Below, piece after piece: positions 26,453-33,153 of a stretch of 33,153 nucleotides of DNA (within the stretch, counting starts at the first letter, position 1; each line of letters begins with the position of its first letter). Source of the stretch: Rhizobiaceae bacterium (lineage in GTDB: Bacteria > Pseudomonadota > Alphaproteobacteria > Rhizobiales > Rhizobiaceae); the NCBI GenBank assembly GCA_023953775.1, contig JAMLJD010000049.1, positions 1-33,153 on the forward strand, read 5' to 3'. The position numbers were made by a program, and so were the translations under genes. The notes beneath the pieces are model-generated. The model was not told the DNA's origin, made no database searches, and saw only the letters and a program-made list of their open reading frames with translations.

Positions 26453-27532
26453 TTGATCGAATTGCCAAAAGACCGGATGGACCAGCTCATCAAGCGCTTC
26501 GAGATGCTCGAGGCGCGCATGTCGGCCGGGCCGGCGCCGGACGAATATGTCCGCATGGCGTCCGAATATGCGGAGATCGAAGGCATGGTCGGCAGCATCC
26601 GCGCGCTGCAGGCGGCCGAGAAGGAACGCGACGACCTCGAGGCGATGATCGCCGACAAGGCGACCGACGCCGAAATGCGCGAGCTCGCCGAAGCCGATCT
26701 TTCCTCTGTGGAGGAAAAGATCGAGGCACTGCGCGGCGACATCCAGATCATGCTCCTGCCAAAGGATGCGGCCGACGAAAAGAATGCCATCCTGGAGATC
26801 CGCGCCGGGACGGGCGGCGACGAGGCAGCGCTTTTCGCCGGCGATTTGTTTCGCATGTATGAGCGCTTCGCCGCCGCGCAGGGATGGAAGATCGAACTCA
26901 TTTCGGCCAGCGAGGGCGAGGTCGGCGGGTACAAGGAGATCATTGCGACGGTGTCCGGTCGGGGCGTGTTCTCGAAACTGAAGTTCGAGTCCGGCGTGCA
27001 TCGTGTCCAGCGTGTGCCGGAGACGGAGGCGGGCGGGCGCATCCACACCTCCGCCGCGACGGTCGCGGTGCTGCCGGAGGCCGAGGATGTCGACATCGAG
27101 ATCCGCAACGAGGACATCCGCATCGACACGATGCGCGCGTCGGGCGCCGGCGGCCAACATGTCAACACGACCGATTCGGCGGTGCGCATCACACATCTGC
27201 CGACCGGCATCATGGTGGTCTCGGCGGAAAAGTCGCAGCACCAGAACCGGGCGCGGGCGATGCAGATTCTGCGTGCGCGGCTGTTCGACATGGAGCGCAC
27301 GAAGGCCGCCGAGGAACGCTCCGAAGCACGCAAGCTGCAGGTCGGATCGGGCGACCGCTCCGAGCGCATCCGCACCTACAATTTTCCGCAAGGCCGGGTG
27401 ACCGACCACCGCATCAACCTGACGCTCTACAAGCTCGACCGGGTGATGGAGGGCGATCTCGACGAGATCATCGACGCGCTGATCGCCGACCATCAGTCCA
27501 GGCTGCTCGCCGAGATGGAGGATCATGGCTGA
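26453..27532 (+). CDS. prfA: peptide chain release factor 1
   Basis: RF1 reads UAA and UAG stop codons and triggers peptide release. The 359-residue protein has the codon-recognition tripeptide Pro-Glu-Thr at 189-191 ([20 protein letters not shown]) and the GGQ motif at 233-235 ([14 protein letters not shown]). It also has [18 protein letters not shown] and the family end [17 protein letters not shown]. Counting from the TTG at 26453 puts the GGQ glutamine at residue 235, the same number as in E. coli RF1, which supports this rare start codon; the next in-frame ATG (26477) would remove eight residues. The Shine-Dalgarno is poor. The 3' end overlaps prmC by eight bases, coupling RF1 to the enzyme that methylates its GGQ glutamine. 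Confidence 0.95.
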   Translation: MIELPKDRMDQLIKRFEMLEARMSAGPAPDEYVRMASEYAEIEGMVGSIRALQAAEKERDDLEAMIADKATDAEMRELAEADLSSVEEKIEALRGDIQIMLLPKDAADEKNAILEIRAGTGGDEAALFAGDLFRMYERFAAAQGWKIELISASEGEVGGYKEIIATVSGRGVFSKLKFESGVHRVQRVPETEAGGRIHTSAATVAVLPEAEDVDIEIRNEDIRIDTMRASGAGGQHVNTTDSAVRITHLPTGIMVVSAEKSQHQNRARAMQILRARLFDMERTKAAEERSEARKLQVGSGDRSERIRTYNFPQGRVTDHRINLTLYKLDRVMEGDLDEIIDALIADHQSRLLAEMEDHG

Positions 27533-28421
27533 CGCGCCAGCGACGGGGACCGCCGGTGCGATTGCGCTGGGCGATCTCGTGCGCTTGGCGCGCCGCGCGC
27601 TGTCAGACTGTGACATCGACGATCCGGCGCTGGAGGCGCGGCTGCTGGTCGAGCATTTCACCGGAACCACGCGCGTGCAGGCAATCAGCGATCCCGACCA
27701 CATCGTCATGTCCGACGACCATGCCGCGGTGATCGACGCGCTGCGCCGTCGCCGGGCCGGCGAGCCGGTCCACCGCATCATCGGATGGCGCGAATTCCAC
27801 GGGTTGCAGCTTAGCCTTTCTCCAGGAACGCTGGAGCCGCGGCCGGACACCGAGGCGCTGGTCGACCTGGCGATTCCGTTCGCCCGCGCCATGGCCGAAC
27901 GGCATGCAGCATGCCGCATCCTCGATCTCGGCACAGGTAGCGGGGCGATCGCCCTGGCGCTGCTCGCCGCCGTGCCGCAAGCGACGGCGCTCGGGATCGA
28001 TATTTCGGACGACGCCCTTGCGACCGCCGCCTCCAATGCCGATATCAACGGCTTGAAGGGACGCTTCGATACCAGGCATTCGGACTGGTTTTCGAATGTG
28101 ACGGAGCGATTTCACATTATCGTCTCGAACCCGCCCTATATTCCCTCAGTCGAGATCGCAGGGCTGCAGGTCGAGGTTCGGGATCACGACCCGGTGGCAG
28201 CGCTGGATGGCGGTGCGGACGGCCTCGATCCCTACCGAGGGATTGCCGCTCAGGCGGCGCGGTTTCTGTTTGCGGACAGCGTCGTCGCAGTTGAGACCGG
28301 AAGCAGCCAGAAGGCCGATGTGGTGCGGATTTTCGCCGAGGCCGGCTACAGGCTGGAAGGGTCGCGAAGCGACCTTGCAGGGCGCGACCGGGCGCTGGCT
28401 TTCAGGCTCGGAGCCATATGA
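27525..28421 (+). CDS. prmC: PrmC, release factor glutamine N5-methyltransferase
   Basis: PrmC (HemK) methylates the GGQ glutamine of RF1 and RF2, which raises termination efficiency. The 298 residues have an N-terminal helical substrate-binding domain ([34 protein letters not shown]) and a class I SAM domain. In the latter are [16 protein letters not shown] (motif I), [19 protein letters not shown] and the catalytic NPPY at 202-205 ([11 protein letters not shown]). [19 protein letters not shown] is also typical. The ATG at 27525 overlaps the prfA stop by eight bases, with GGAG just upstream. After its stop a 295-base gap holds the candidate structured RNA. The product is full length and intact. 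Confidence 0.95.
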   Translation: MADAPATGTAGAIALGDLVRLARRALSDCDIDDPALEARLLVEHFTGTTRVQAISDPDHIVMSDDHAAVIDALRRRRAGEPVHRIIGWREFHGLQLSLSPGTLEPRPDTEALVDLAIPFARAMAERHAACRILDLGTGSGAIALALLAAVPQATALGIDISDDALATAASNADINGLKGRFDTRHSDWFSNVTERFHIIVSNPPYIPSVEIAGLQVEVRDHDPVAALDGGADGLDPYRGIAAQAARFLFADSVVAVETGSSQKADVVRIFAEAGYRLEGSRSDLAGRDRALAFRLGAI

Positions 28422-28441
28422 ACGCAGGTGCGAAAAAGAAC

Positions 28442-28470
28442 TTGGCAATGCACGCGAATGTGTTTAGTTT
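28442..28470 (+). promoter_or_regulatory. promoter-like element after prmC
   Basis: TTGGCA (28442-28447) and TAGTTT (28465-28470) are 17 bases apart, an acceptable sigma-70 match that begins 21 bases after the prmC stop. A transcript from here would start near 28477, just upstream of the first strong helix of the candidate RNA. The -10 box is only a fair match. Confidence 0.4.
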
Positions 28471-28475
28471 CCGGC

Positions 28476-28695
28476 TACCGGATGAGACGAAGCAGGCAGT
28501 GCTGTTTTCGATTCGGTTCCCGTTGAGACAAGCTGCCGTCTGGAAGAGGTGACGCCCAAGGCTTCGCGCGGGGATCGTCCGGCAAGTGTATTGACACGTA
28601 AACGGGATTGAGCAGGCGAGCGCGCGACCAGCCGCTGAACGCCATCGGAGATCGCGGCAGGTTCGATGGAACCGGAGCGCCGCAGATAGTTTTTT
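28476..28695 (+). ncRNA. candidate structured sRNA or leader RNA upstream of the DUF4167 gene
   Basis: No coding frame of note lies here, but four complementary pairs are nested and together form a long rod. They are CGGTTCC 28514-28520 with GGAACCG 28668-28674, CTGCCG 28533-28538 with CGGCAG 28655-28660, TCGCGCG 28564-28570 with CGCGCGA 28621-28627, and GTGT 28586-28589 with ACAC 28594-28597. A T6 run sits at 28690-28695. A competing local hairpin, GGTTC 28660-28664 with GAACC 28669-28673, cannot coexist with the outer helices, so a switch or attenuator is conceivable. It could be an independent sRNA of about 215 bases or the DUF4167 leader. Rhizobiales carry conserved sRNA families (the alpha-r series) in such gaps, and I have an unverified recollection that one of them (alpha-r45) lies near a methyltransferase gene. 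Identity is not established. Confidence 0.45.
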
Positions 28696-28716
28696 GTCTC
28701 AACAAAAGAGAATGGG

Positions 28717-29454
28717 ATGAGGCCACAACAGCAGAACAGGCGCATGCGCGGGCGCGGCAACAACAATAACAACAACAACCGCAAGGGTCCCAATCCGCTC
28801 ACGCGCAGCTACGAGAGCAACGGTCCCGACGTGAAGATCCGGGGATCCGCGCAGCAGATCGCCGAGAAGTACGCCACCCTCGCACGGGACGCGCAAAGCG
28901 CCGGCGATCGCGTGATGGCGGAGAACTACCTTCAGCACGCCGAGCACTACAACCGCATCATCGCCGCGGCGCAGGCGCAGCTTGGCCTTCAGCAACAGCA
29001 GCAGCGCGACAACCGCGACGACAATGACGATGACGACGATCGCGACGAAAATGACGCAGTTGCCGCTAACGATGCCGGCCAGAGCCGCGATCGCGACGAC
29101 CAGGGCCGCAACCGTGATTCCAGGCGCAATGGCGACGACAATCGCCGCGACCAGTCCCGCGACGAAACCAGGTCGGCCAATGACGGCACCGGCCCGCAGC
29201 CGGTGATCGACGGAATGCCGGCCGAGGTGGCGCTCAACCAGCACCACAATGGCAACGGTTCGGGCGCCAACGCCAAGGAGAACGAAGCGAACGGGGCGCA
29301 TTCCGGCGAGGGCGAAGAGCCGGCGCCACGCCGCGCGCGCCGTCCGCGCCGCCCGCGCAACGCTGAACAGTCGGGTGGCGACGAGGCGAAGGAGACGACG
29401 GTCGCGGCTTCCGCCAGCGCGGAGGAAAAGAAGGAAGCCGCCGTCCAGGACTGA
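28717..29454 (+). CDS. DUF4167 domain-containing protein, highly disordered
   Basis: The 245-residue protein has a short conserved DUF4167 region at about residues 22-95 (NPLTRSYESNGPDVKIRGSA, QQIAEKYATLARDAQSAGDR, ENYLQHAEHYNRIIAAAQ), found almost only in Rhizobiales and related alphaproteobacteria. In front of it is an arginine/glycine segment (NRRMRGRG) and a run of seven asparagines. Behind it is a long low-complexity tail rich in Asp, Arg, Asn and Gln, including a five-aspartate run, then Ala/Glu/Arg repeats. No membrane segment or signal peptide is seen. An RNA-binding or condensate-forming role would fit the composition, but no function is known to me. It has its own strong terminator downstream and the candidate RNA upstream. 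The start ATG at 28717 follows AGAGAATGGG. Confidence 0.88.
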   Translation: MRPQQQNRRMRGRGNNNNNNNRKGPNPLTRSYESNGPDVKIRGSAQQIAEKYATLARDAQSAGDRVMAENYLQHAEHYNRIIAAAQAQLGLQQQQQRDNRDDNDDDDDRDENDAVAANDAGQSRDRDDQGRNRDSRRNGDDNRRDQSRDETRSANDGTGPQPVIDGMPAEVALNQHHNGNGSGANAKENEANGAHSGEGEEPAPRRARRPRRPRNAEQSGGDEAKETTVAASASAEEKKEAAVQD

Positions 29455-29486
29455 CGGCGCGGCTTCGATCGTTGAACGAATGCAAG

Positions 29487-29517
29487 AAGGGCGGCTGGGC
29501 AACCAGCCGCCCTTTTT
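29487..29517 (+). terminator. intrinsic terminator of the DUF4167 gene
   Basis: AAGGGCGGCTGG (29487-29498) pairs perfectly with CCAGCCGCCCTT (29503-29514) around a GCAA tetraloop. The run of five Ts at 29513-29517 overlaps the end of the stem. It lies 33 bases after the DUF4167 stop and should isolate clpB from read-through. Confidence 0.9.
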
Positions 29518-29557
29518 CAATTGGGTCCGCACGGCACCGATGTCAGGCGTGACGCCG

Positions 29558-29587
29558 CTTGTGATGCCGCGTGCCGATACCCATATC
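29558..29587 (+). promoter_or_regulatory. clpB: heat-shock (sigma-32/RpoH) type promoter for clpB
   Basis: CTTGTGA (29558-29564) and CCCATATC (29580-29587) are 15 bases apart. This matches the RpoH pattern CTTGAAA / CCCATNT with its usual spacing. It lies between the DUF4167 terminator and clpB, about 120 bases before the start codon, so a long leader is implied. clpB is a classic RpoH target. Confidence 0.6.
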
Positions 29588-29713
29588 CTGATCAACAGGA
29601 CCCGCCGCCGGCGAAGCAGGACGACGTGTTGTCGATCATGGTTCCACAGGGGGTCCGTCACCACAATCTGATCCGGTGCCTTGAAGAGGGCCGGGGAGGG
29701 AAGGGAGACAACG

Positions 29714-32317
29714 ATGAACGTTGAAAAATACTCCGAGCGGGTTCGGGGCTTCATTCAATCCGCACAGACCACGGCGCTGTCGCGCAACCACCAGCAGTTC
29801 ACGCCGGAACATCTGCTCAAGGTGCTGATCGACGACGAGGAGGGTTTTGCCGCCTCGCTGATCGAACGGGCCGGCGGACGTGTCAAGGACGCCCGCCTCG
29901 GTGTCGAATCCGCGCTCGAGGCGTTGCCCAAGGTCGAGGGCGGCAACGGCCAGCTCTACCTCGCGCAGCCGCTCGCCAAGGTGTTCGCGACGGCCGAGGA
30001 GATGGCCAAGAAGGCCGGCGACAGCTTCGTCACCGTCGAGCGGCTCCTGACTGCGATGGCGGTCGAGAAGTCGGCCAAGACAGCCGACATCCTGTCGAAG
30101 GCCGGCGTGACCCCGACGGCGCTTAATCAGGTCATCAACGATATCCGCAAGGGCCGGACGGCCGACAGCGCCGGCGCCGAGCAGGGCTATGACGCGCTGA
30201 AGAAATATGCGCGCGATCTGACGGCGGAAGCACGTGCCGGCAAGCTCGATCCTGTGATTGGTCGCGACGACGAGATCCGCCGCACCATCCAGGTGCTGTC
30301 GCGCAGGACCAAGAACAATCCGGTGCTGATTGGCGAGCCCGGCGTCGGCAAGACGGCGATCGCCGAAGGGCTGGCGCTCAGGATCGTCAATGGCGACGTG
30401 CCGGAATCGCTCAAGGACAAGCAGCTGATGGCGCTCGACATGGGCGCGCTGATCGCTGGCGCCAAATATCGCGGCGAGTTCGAGGAGCGGCTCAAATCCG
30501 TCCTGTCCGAAGTGACGGCGGCCGACGGCAACATCATCCTGTTCATCGACGAGATGCACACGCTGGTGGGTGCCGGCAAGGCGGATGGCGCAATGGATGC
30601 GTCCAACCTGCTGAAGCCGGCTTTGGCGCGCGGCGAACTGCACTGCGTCGGCGCGACCACGCTCGACGAATACCGCAAGCACGTAGAAAAGGATGCCGCC
30701 CTGGCGCGACGCTTCCAGCCGGTATTCATCGACGAGCCGACCGTCGAGGACACGGTGTCGATCCTGCGCGGGCTGAAGGAGAAGTACGAGCAGCACCACA
30801 AGGTGCGCATCTCCGATTCGGCGCTGGTTTCGGCCGCGACCCTGTCGAACCGCTACATCACCGACCGGTTCCTGCCCGACAAGGCCATCGACCTTGTCGA
30901 CGAGGCGGCGTCGCGGCTGAGGATGCAGGTCGATTCGAAGCCGGAGGCGCTCGACGAGATCGACCGCCGCATCATGCAGCTCAAGATCGAGCGCGAGGCG
31001 CTGAAGGCCGAGAAGGACGATGCGTCGAAGGACCGCCTTGCGCGGCTCGAGAAAGAGCTGGCGGGGCTGGAAGAAGAGTCGTCCGCGATGACCGCGGCCT
31101 GGGCGGCCGAAAAGGACAAGCTCGGCCTGGCGGCGGACCTGAAGAAGCAGCTCGACGAGGCGCGCAACGAACTGGCTATCGCCCAGCGCAGCGGCGAGTT
31201 CCAGAAGGCGGGCGAGCTTGCGTATGGCCGCATCCCCGAACTGGAGAAGAAGCTGACCGCCGCGGAAGCGCAGGAAGTCGGCAAGGGCTCGATGGTCGAG
31301 GAGACCGTTACGCCCGACCACGTCGCTCATATCGTCTCGCGCTGGACCGGTATTCCGGTCGACAAGATGCTCGAAGGAGAGCGCGACAAGCTGCTGCGGA
31401 TGGAAGACGAGATCGCGAAGCGCGTCGTCGGTCAGGGCGAAGCCGTGCAGGCGGTGTCGAAGGCGGTGCGGCGTGCCCGCGCCGGCCTGCAGGATCCGAA
31501 CCGGCCGATCGGCTCGTTCATGTTCCTCGGCCCGACCGGCGTCGGCAAGACCGAACTGACCAAGGCGCTCGCCGACTTCCTGTTCGACGACGAGACCGCG
31601 ATGGTCCGCATCGACATGTCGGAGTTCATGGAGAAGCATTCCGTGGCCCGGCTGATCGGGGCGCCTCCCGGCTATGTCGGCTACGAGGAAGGCGGCGCGC
31701 TGACCGAGGCTGTGCGGCGCCGGCCGTACCAGGTGATCCTGTTCGACGAGATCGAGAAGGCGCATCCGGACGTCTTCAACGTGCTCTTGCAGGTGCTCGA
31801 CGATGGCCGGTTGACCGACGGCCAGGGCCGTACGGTCGATTTCCGCAACACGCTGATCGTGATGACCTCGAACCTGGGCTCGGAGTATCTCGTCAATCTC
31901 GGCGAAGGCGAGGATGTCGACAAGGTGCGCGACGACGTGATGACCGTGGTCAAGGCGTCGTTCCGGCCGGAATTCCTCAACCGCGTCGACGAGATCATCC
32001 TATTCCACCGCCTGCGGCGCGAGGATATGGGGCGGATCGTGGCGATCCAGCTCCGGCATCTGGAGCGGCTGCTGTCGGACCGCAAGATCACGCTGGCGCT
32101 CAGCGATGCGGCCGTCGCGTGGCTGGCCGACAAGGGCTACGATCCCGCCTATGGCGCGCGACCGCTGAAGCGAGTGATCCAGAAGGAGCTGCAGGATCCG
32201 CTCGCCGAAAAGCTGTTGATGGGCGACATTCTGGACGGCTCGACGGTGAACGTCGAGGCAGGATCCGACCGGCTTCTGTTCAAAACGGCCAGCGAATCGG
32301 CCGAGAAGGCTGCGTAA
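29714..32317 (+). CDS. clpB: ATP-dependent chaperone ClpB
   Basis: ClpB is a hexameric AAA+ disaggregase that works with DnaK to rescue aggregated proteins after heat stress. The 867-residue length is standard. It has an N domain ([34 protein letters not shown]), then NBD1 with Walker A GEPGVGKT (207-214) and [21 protein letters not shown] coiled-coil middle domain spans about 405-525 ([20 protein letters not shown]). NBD2 has Walker A GPTGVGKT (606-613), [20 protein letters not shown] and the sensor region [15 protein letters not shown]. The middle domain separates it from ClpA, and there is no ClpP-binding loop. The ATG at 29714 is preceded by AAGGGAGA. The gene has its own heat-shock-like promoter and terminator, so it is a single-gene unit. 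Confidence 0.98.
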   Translation: MNVEKYSERVRGFIQSAQTTALSRNHQQFTPEHLLKVLIDDEEGFAASLIERAGGRVKDARLGVESALEALPKVEGGNGQLYLAQPLAKVFATAEEMAKKAGDSFVTVERLLTAMAVEKSAKTADILSKAGVTPTALNQVINDIRKGRTADSAGAEQGYDALKKYARDLTAEARAGKLDPVIGRDDEIRRTIQVLSRRTKNNPVLIGEPGVGKTAIAEGLALRIVNGDVPESLKDKQLMALDMGALIAGAKYRGEFEERLKSVLSEVTAADGNIILFIDEMHTLVGAGKADGAMDASNLLKPALARGELHCVGATTLDEYRKHVEKDAALARRFQPVFIDEPTVEDTVSILRGLKEKYEQHHKVRISDSALVSAATLSNRYITDRFLPDKAIDLVDEAASRLRMQVDSKPEALDEIDRRIMQLKIEREALKAEKDDASKDRLARLEKELAGLEEESSAMTAAWAAEKDKLGLAADLKKQLDEARNELAIAQRSGEFQKAGELAYGRIPELEKKLTAAEAQEVGKGSMVEETVTPDHVAHIVSRWTGIPVDKMLEGERDKLLRMEDEIAKRVVGQGEAVQAVSKAVRRARAGLQDPNRPIGSFMFLGPTGVGKTELTKALADFLFDDETAMVRIDMSEFMEKHSVARLIGAPPGYVGYEEGGALTEAVRRRPYQVILFDEIEKAHPDVFNVLLQVLDDGRLTDGQGRTVDFRNTLIVMTSNLGSEYLVNLGEGEDVDKVRDDVMTVVKASFRPEFLNRVDEIILFHRLRREDMGRIVAIQLRHLERLLSDRKITLALSDAAVAWLADKGYDPAYGARPLKRVIQKELQDPLAEKLLMGDILDGSTVNVEAGSDRLLFKTASESAEKAA

Positions 32318-32342
32318 GGCGGCAACGAATCGGAACTGGAAG

Positions 32343-32367
32343 ACCGGGCGCTTCGGCGCCCGGTTTT
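32343..32367 (+). terminator. intrinsic terminator of clpB
   Basis: ACCGGGCGC (32343-32351) pairs with GCGCCCGGT (32356-32364) around a stable TTCG tetraloop. The last stem base begins a four-T run. It lies 26 bases after the clpB stop codon. Confidence 0.85.
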
Positions 32368-32449
32368 GTATCTGCGATGCGTGGATCGGCGGTCGGTTGC
32401 GAGATGCCCCTGCCTTGACGCTGGCTGTGTTTTCGGTTCGGTTCGGCTC

Positions 32450-32815
32450 ATGGACCTCAATGAATTCAACACCTGTTGCGCGGCATTGCCGGCGACATCC
32501 AGCGTCATCCAGTGGGGTGGGTCGCATGTCTGGAAAGTCGGCGGCAAGGTCTTCGCCATCGGAACACGGGACGCCGGCGGCGCGGTCTTCGTCACGTTCA
32601 AGGTGTCGCCGCTCGCATTCGACATCCTGAAGGAGCAGCCGGGTTGCATCCCGGCGCCCTATCTCGCCTCGCGGGGCATGAGCTGGATCCAGCGGCGCAC
32701 GGACGAAGCCGTCGACGATGATGCGCTGCGCGACTATCTGACCGAATCACATCGTCTCGTCGCGGCCAAGCTGACGCGCAAGGCGAGGACGGAACTCGGA
32801 CTTGCGGCACCCTAG
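32450..32815 (+). CDS. MmcQ/YjbR family protein
   Basis: This is a 121-residue protein of the MmcQ/YjbR family, a small alpha/beta fold with a CyaY-like shape, often annotated as DNA-binding. The sequence shows the family order: an N-terminal helix (DLNEFNTCCAALPATSSVIQ), then WGGSHVWKVGGKVFAIG, VFVTFKVSPLAFDILKEQPG, IPAPYLASRGMSWIQ and a C-terminal helix of the form LRDYLTESHRLVAAKL. The start is the ATG at 32450; the open frame back to 32366 would run into the clpB terminator and is not used. No Shine-Dalgarno is obvious. A link to DNA binding is family-level and weakly supported. Confidence 0.85.
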   Translation: MDLNEFNTCCAALPATSSVIQWGGSHVWKVGGKVFAIGTRDAGGAVFVTFKVSPLAFDILKEQPGCIPAPYLASRGMSWIQRRTDEAVDDDALRDYLTESHRLVAAKLTRKARTELGLAAP

Positions 32816-32892
32816 GCGGCCATCTTCATGCCCGGTTCATATTGAATCCTGCAGTTTGGACTCGCGGGGGCGATAGAACGGGAGCAGTCGCA

Positions 32893-33153
32893 ATGCGGCC
32901 ATTGCGTGGGAACACCACACGACAGTTTTTGTATGCGGGCGCGGCGCTCCTCATGCTGGGTTCGGCGAATGCGACCGCCACGGCGGTCACGTCTTCCGAC
33001 GACATCGTGGCAGCACCTGCATATCGGCCGGATCATCTCCAGCTGGTCCAGAGCCGTGAGGTCGAGATGTATATCGATCGCCAGGGCCGCGAGGTCTATG
33101 TCGACCCGCGCACCGGCGAGATCATCGCCATCCGCAGGCCGAGCCCGATGGCG
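32893..33153 (+). CDS. N-terminal part of an exported protein, cut by the window end
   Basis: The frame from the ATG at 32893 is open for all 87 codons to the window edge. GGGAG lies eight bases before the start. A signal peptide is visible: basic MRPLRGNTTRQF, hydrophobic LYAGAALLMLGS, then ANA as the likely cleavage site near residue 27. The mature part has a segment VEMYIDRQGREVYVDPRTG and EIIAIRRPSP. This kind of sequence reminds me of the region before the catalytic domain of rhizobial L,D-transpeptidases, but the catalytic part is not in the window and I cannot confirm it. Function is therefore left open. Confidence 0.65.
   Translation, partial: MRPLRGNTTRQFLYAGAALLMLGSANATATAVTSSDDIVAAPAYRPDHLQLVQSREVEMYIDRQGREVYVDPRTGEIIAIRRPSPMA

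Noticed and set aside
28660..28695. Simple intrinsic terminator of prmC made from the GGTTC/GAACC hairpin and the T6 run
   Set aside because: The hairpin has only five pairs and ends 16 bases before the T-run, so it is not a normal terminator. It is better seen as one alternative fold of the candidate RNA.
29636..31765. A 709-codon open frame antisense to clpB; similar long frames lie antisense to secA (11536-13161) and ptsP (24218-25960)
   Set aside because: All are composition shadows, rich in Arg, His, Leu and Asp, without ribosome sites or recognisable domains.

Overview
The window is GC-rich, densely packed chromosomal DNA. It reads as core genome of an alphaproteobacterium of the order Rhizobiales, probably close to Mesorhizobium/Phyllobacteriaceae. 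The reasons are the run lysC-ptsP-prfA-prmC-DUF4167-clpB, a secA/parvulin/argJ/GNAT/mutT block, DUF1178 and DUF4167 proteins, and a homologue of the mitochondrial complex I assembly factor NDUFAF5. The genus is an inference. I see no insertion sequence, prophage, CRISPR array, integrase or toxin-antitoxin pair.

Layout. 1-5.5 kb: the end of a YihY/BrkB membrane protein, an EamA exporter, a small membrane protein, tRNA-modifying GluQRS, an AlkA-type DNA glycosylase, a stand-alone HNH endonuclease, and a dsbB-yqaA membrane pair. 5.5-11.5 kb: tRNA-Leu(CAA) with its promoter, an acyl-CoA synthetase, a translationally coupled pair of polysaccharide flippase and CelD/FemAB-like acyltransferase (the most accessory-looking part), and an MFS transporter. 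11.5-18.5 kb: secA divergent from an exported parvulin isomerase, then argJ-GNAT-mutT, then a small one-helix membrane protein and a 55-residue Flp pilin. 18.5-22.6 kb: the NDUFAF5-like protein, comF, a tightly overlapping grxC-nitrilase-DUF1178 operon, and ubiG. 22.8-33.2 kb: lysC, ptsP, prfA and prmC; an intergenic segment that looks like a structured RNA; DUF4167; clpB behind a heat-shock-type promoter; a YjbR protein; and the beginning of an exported protein cut by the window edge.

Most genes are housekeeping: protein export and folding (secA, parvulin, dsbB, clpB), translation (tRNA-Leu, gluQRS, prfA, prmC), arginine and aspartate-family amino acids (argJ, lysC), nitrogen-PTS (ptsP), quinone and complex I (ubiG, NDUFAF5-like), and DNA or nucleotide repair (AlkA-like, mutT).

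The part most worth following is the prmC-DUF4167 interval (28422-28716). It has a promoter-like element, four nested helices forming one long rod, and a U-run preceded by two mutually exclusive pairings, all in front of a gene for a highly disordered Asn/Asp/Arg-rich protein. Next are the orphan flippase/acyltransferase pair, the NDUFAF5 homologue with a degenerate SAM motif I, and the grxC-nit-DUF1178 operon, which may be a glutathione-repair unit. No family was checked against a database; calls rest on motifs, length and gene order.
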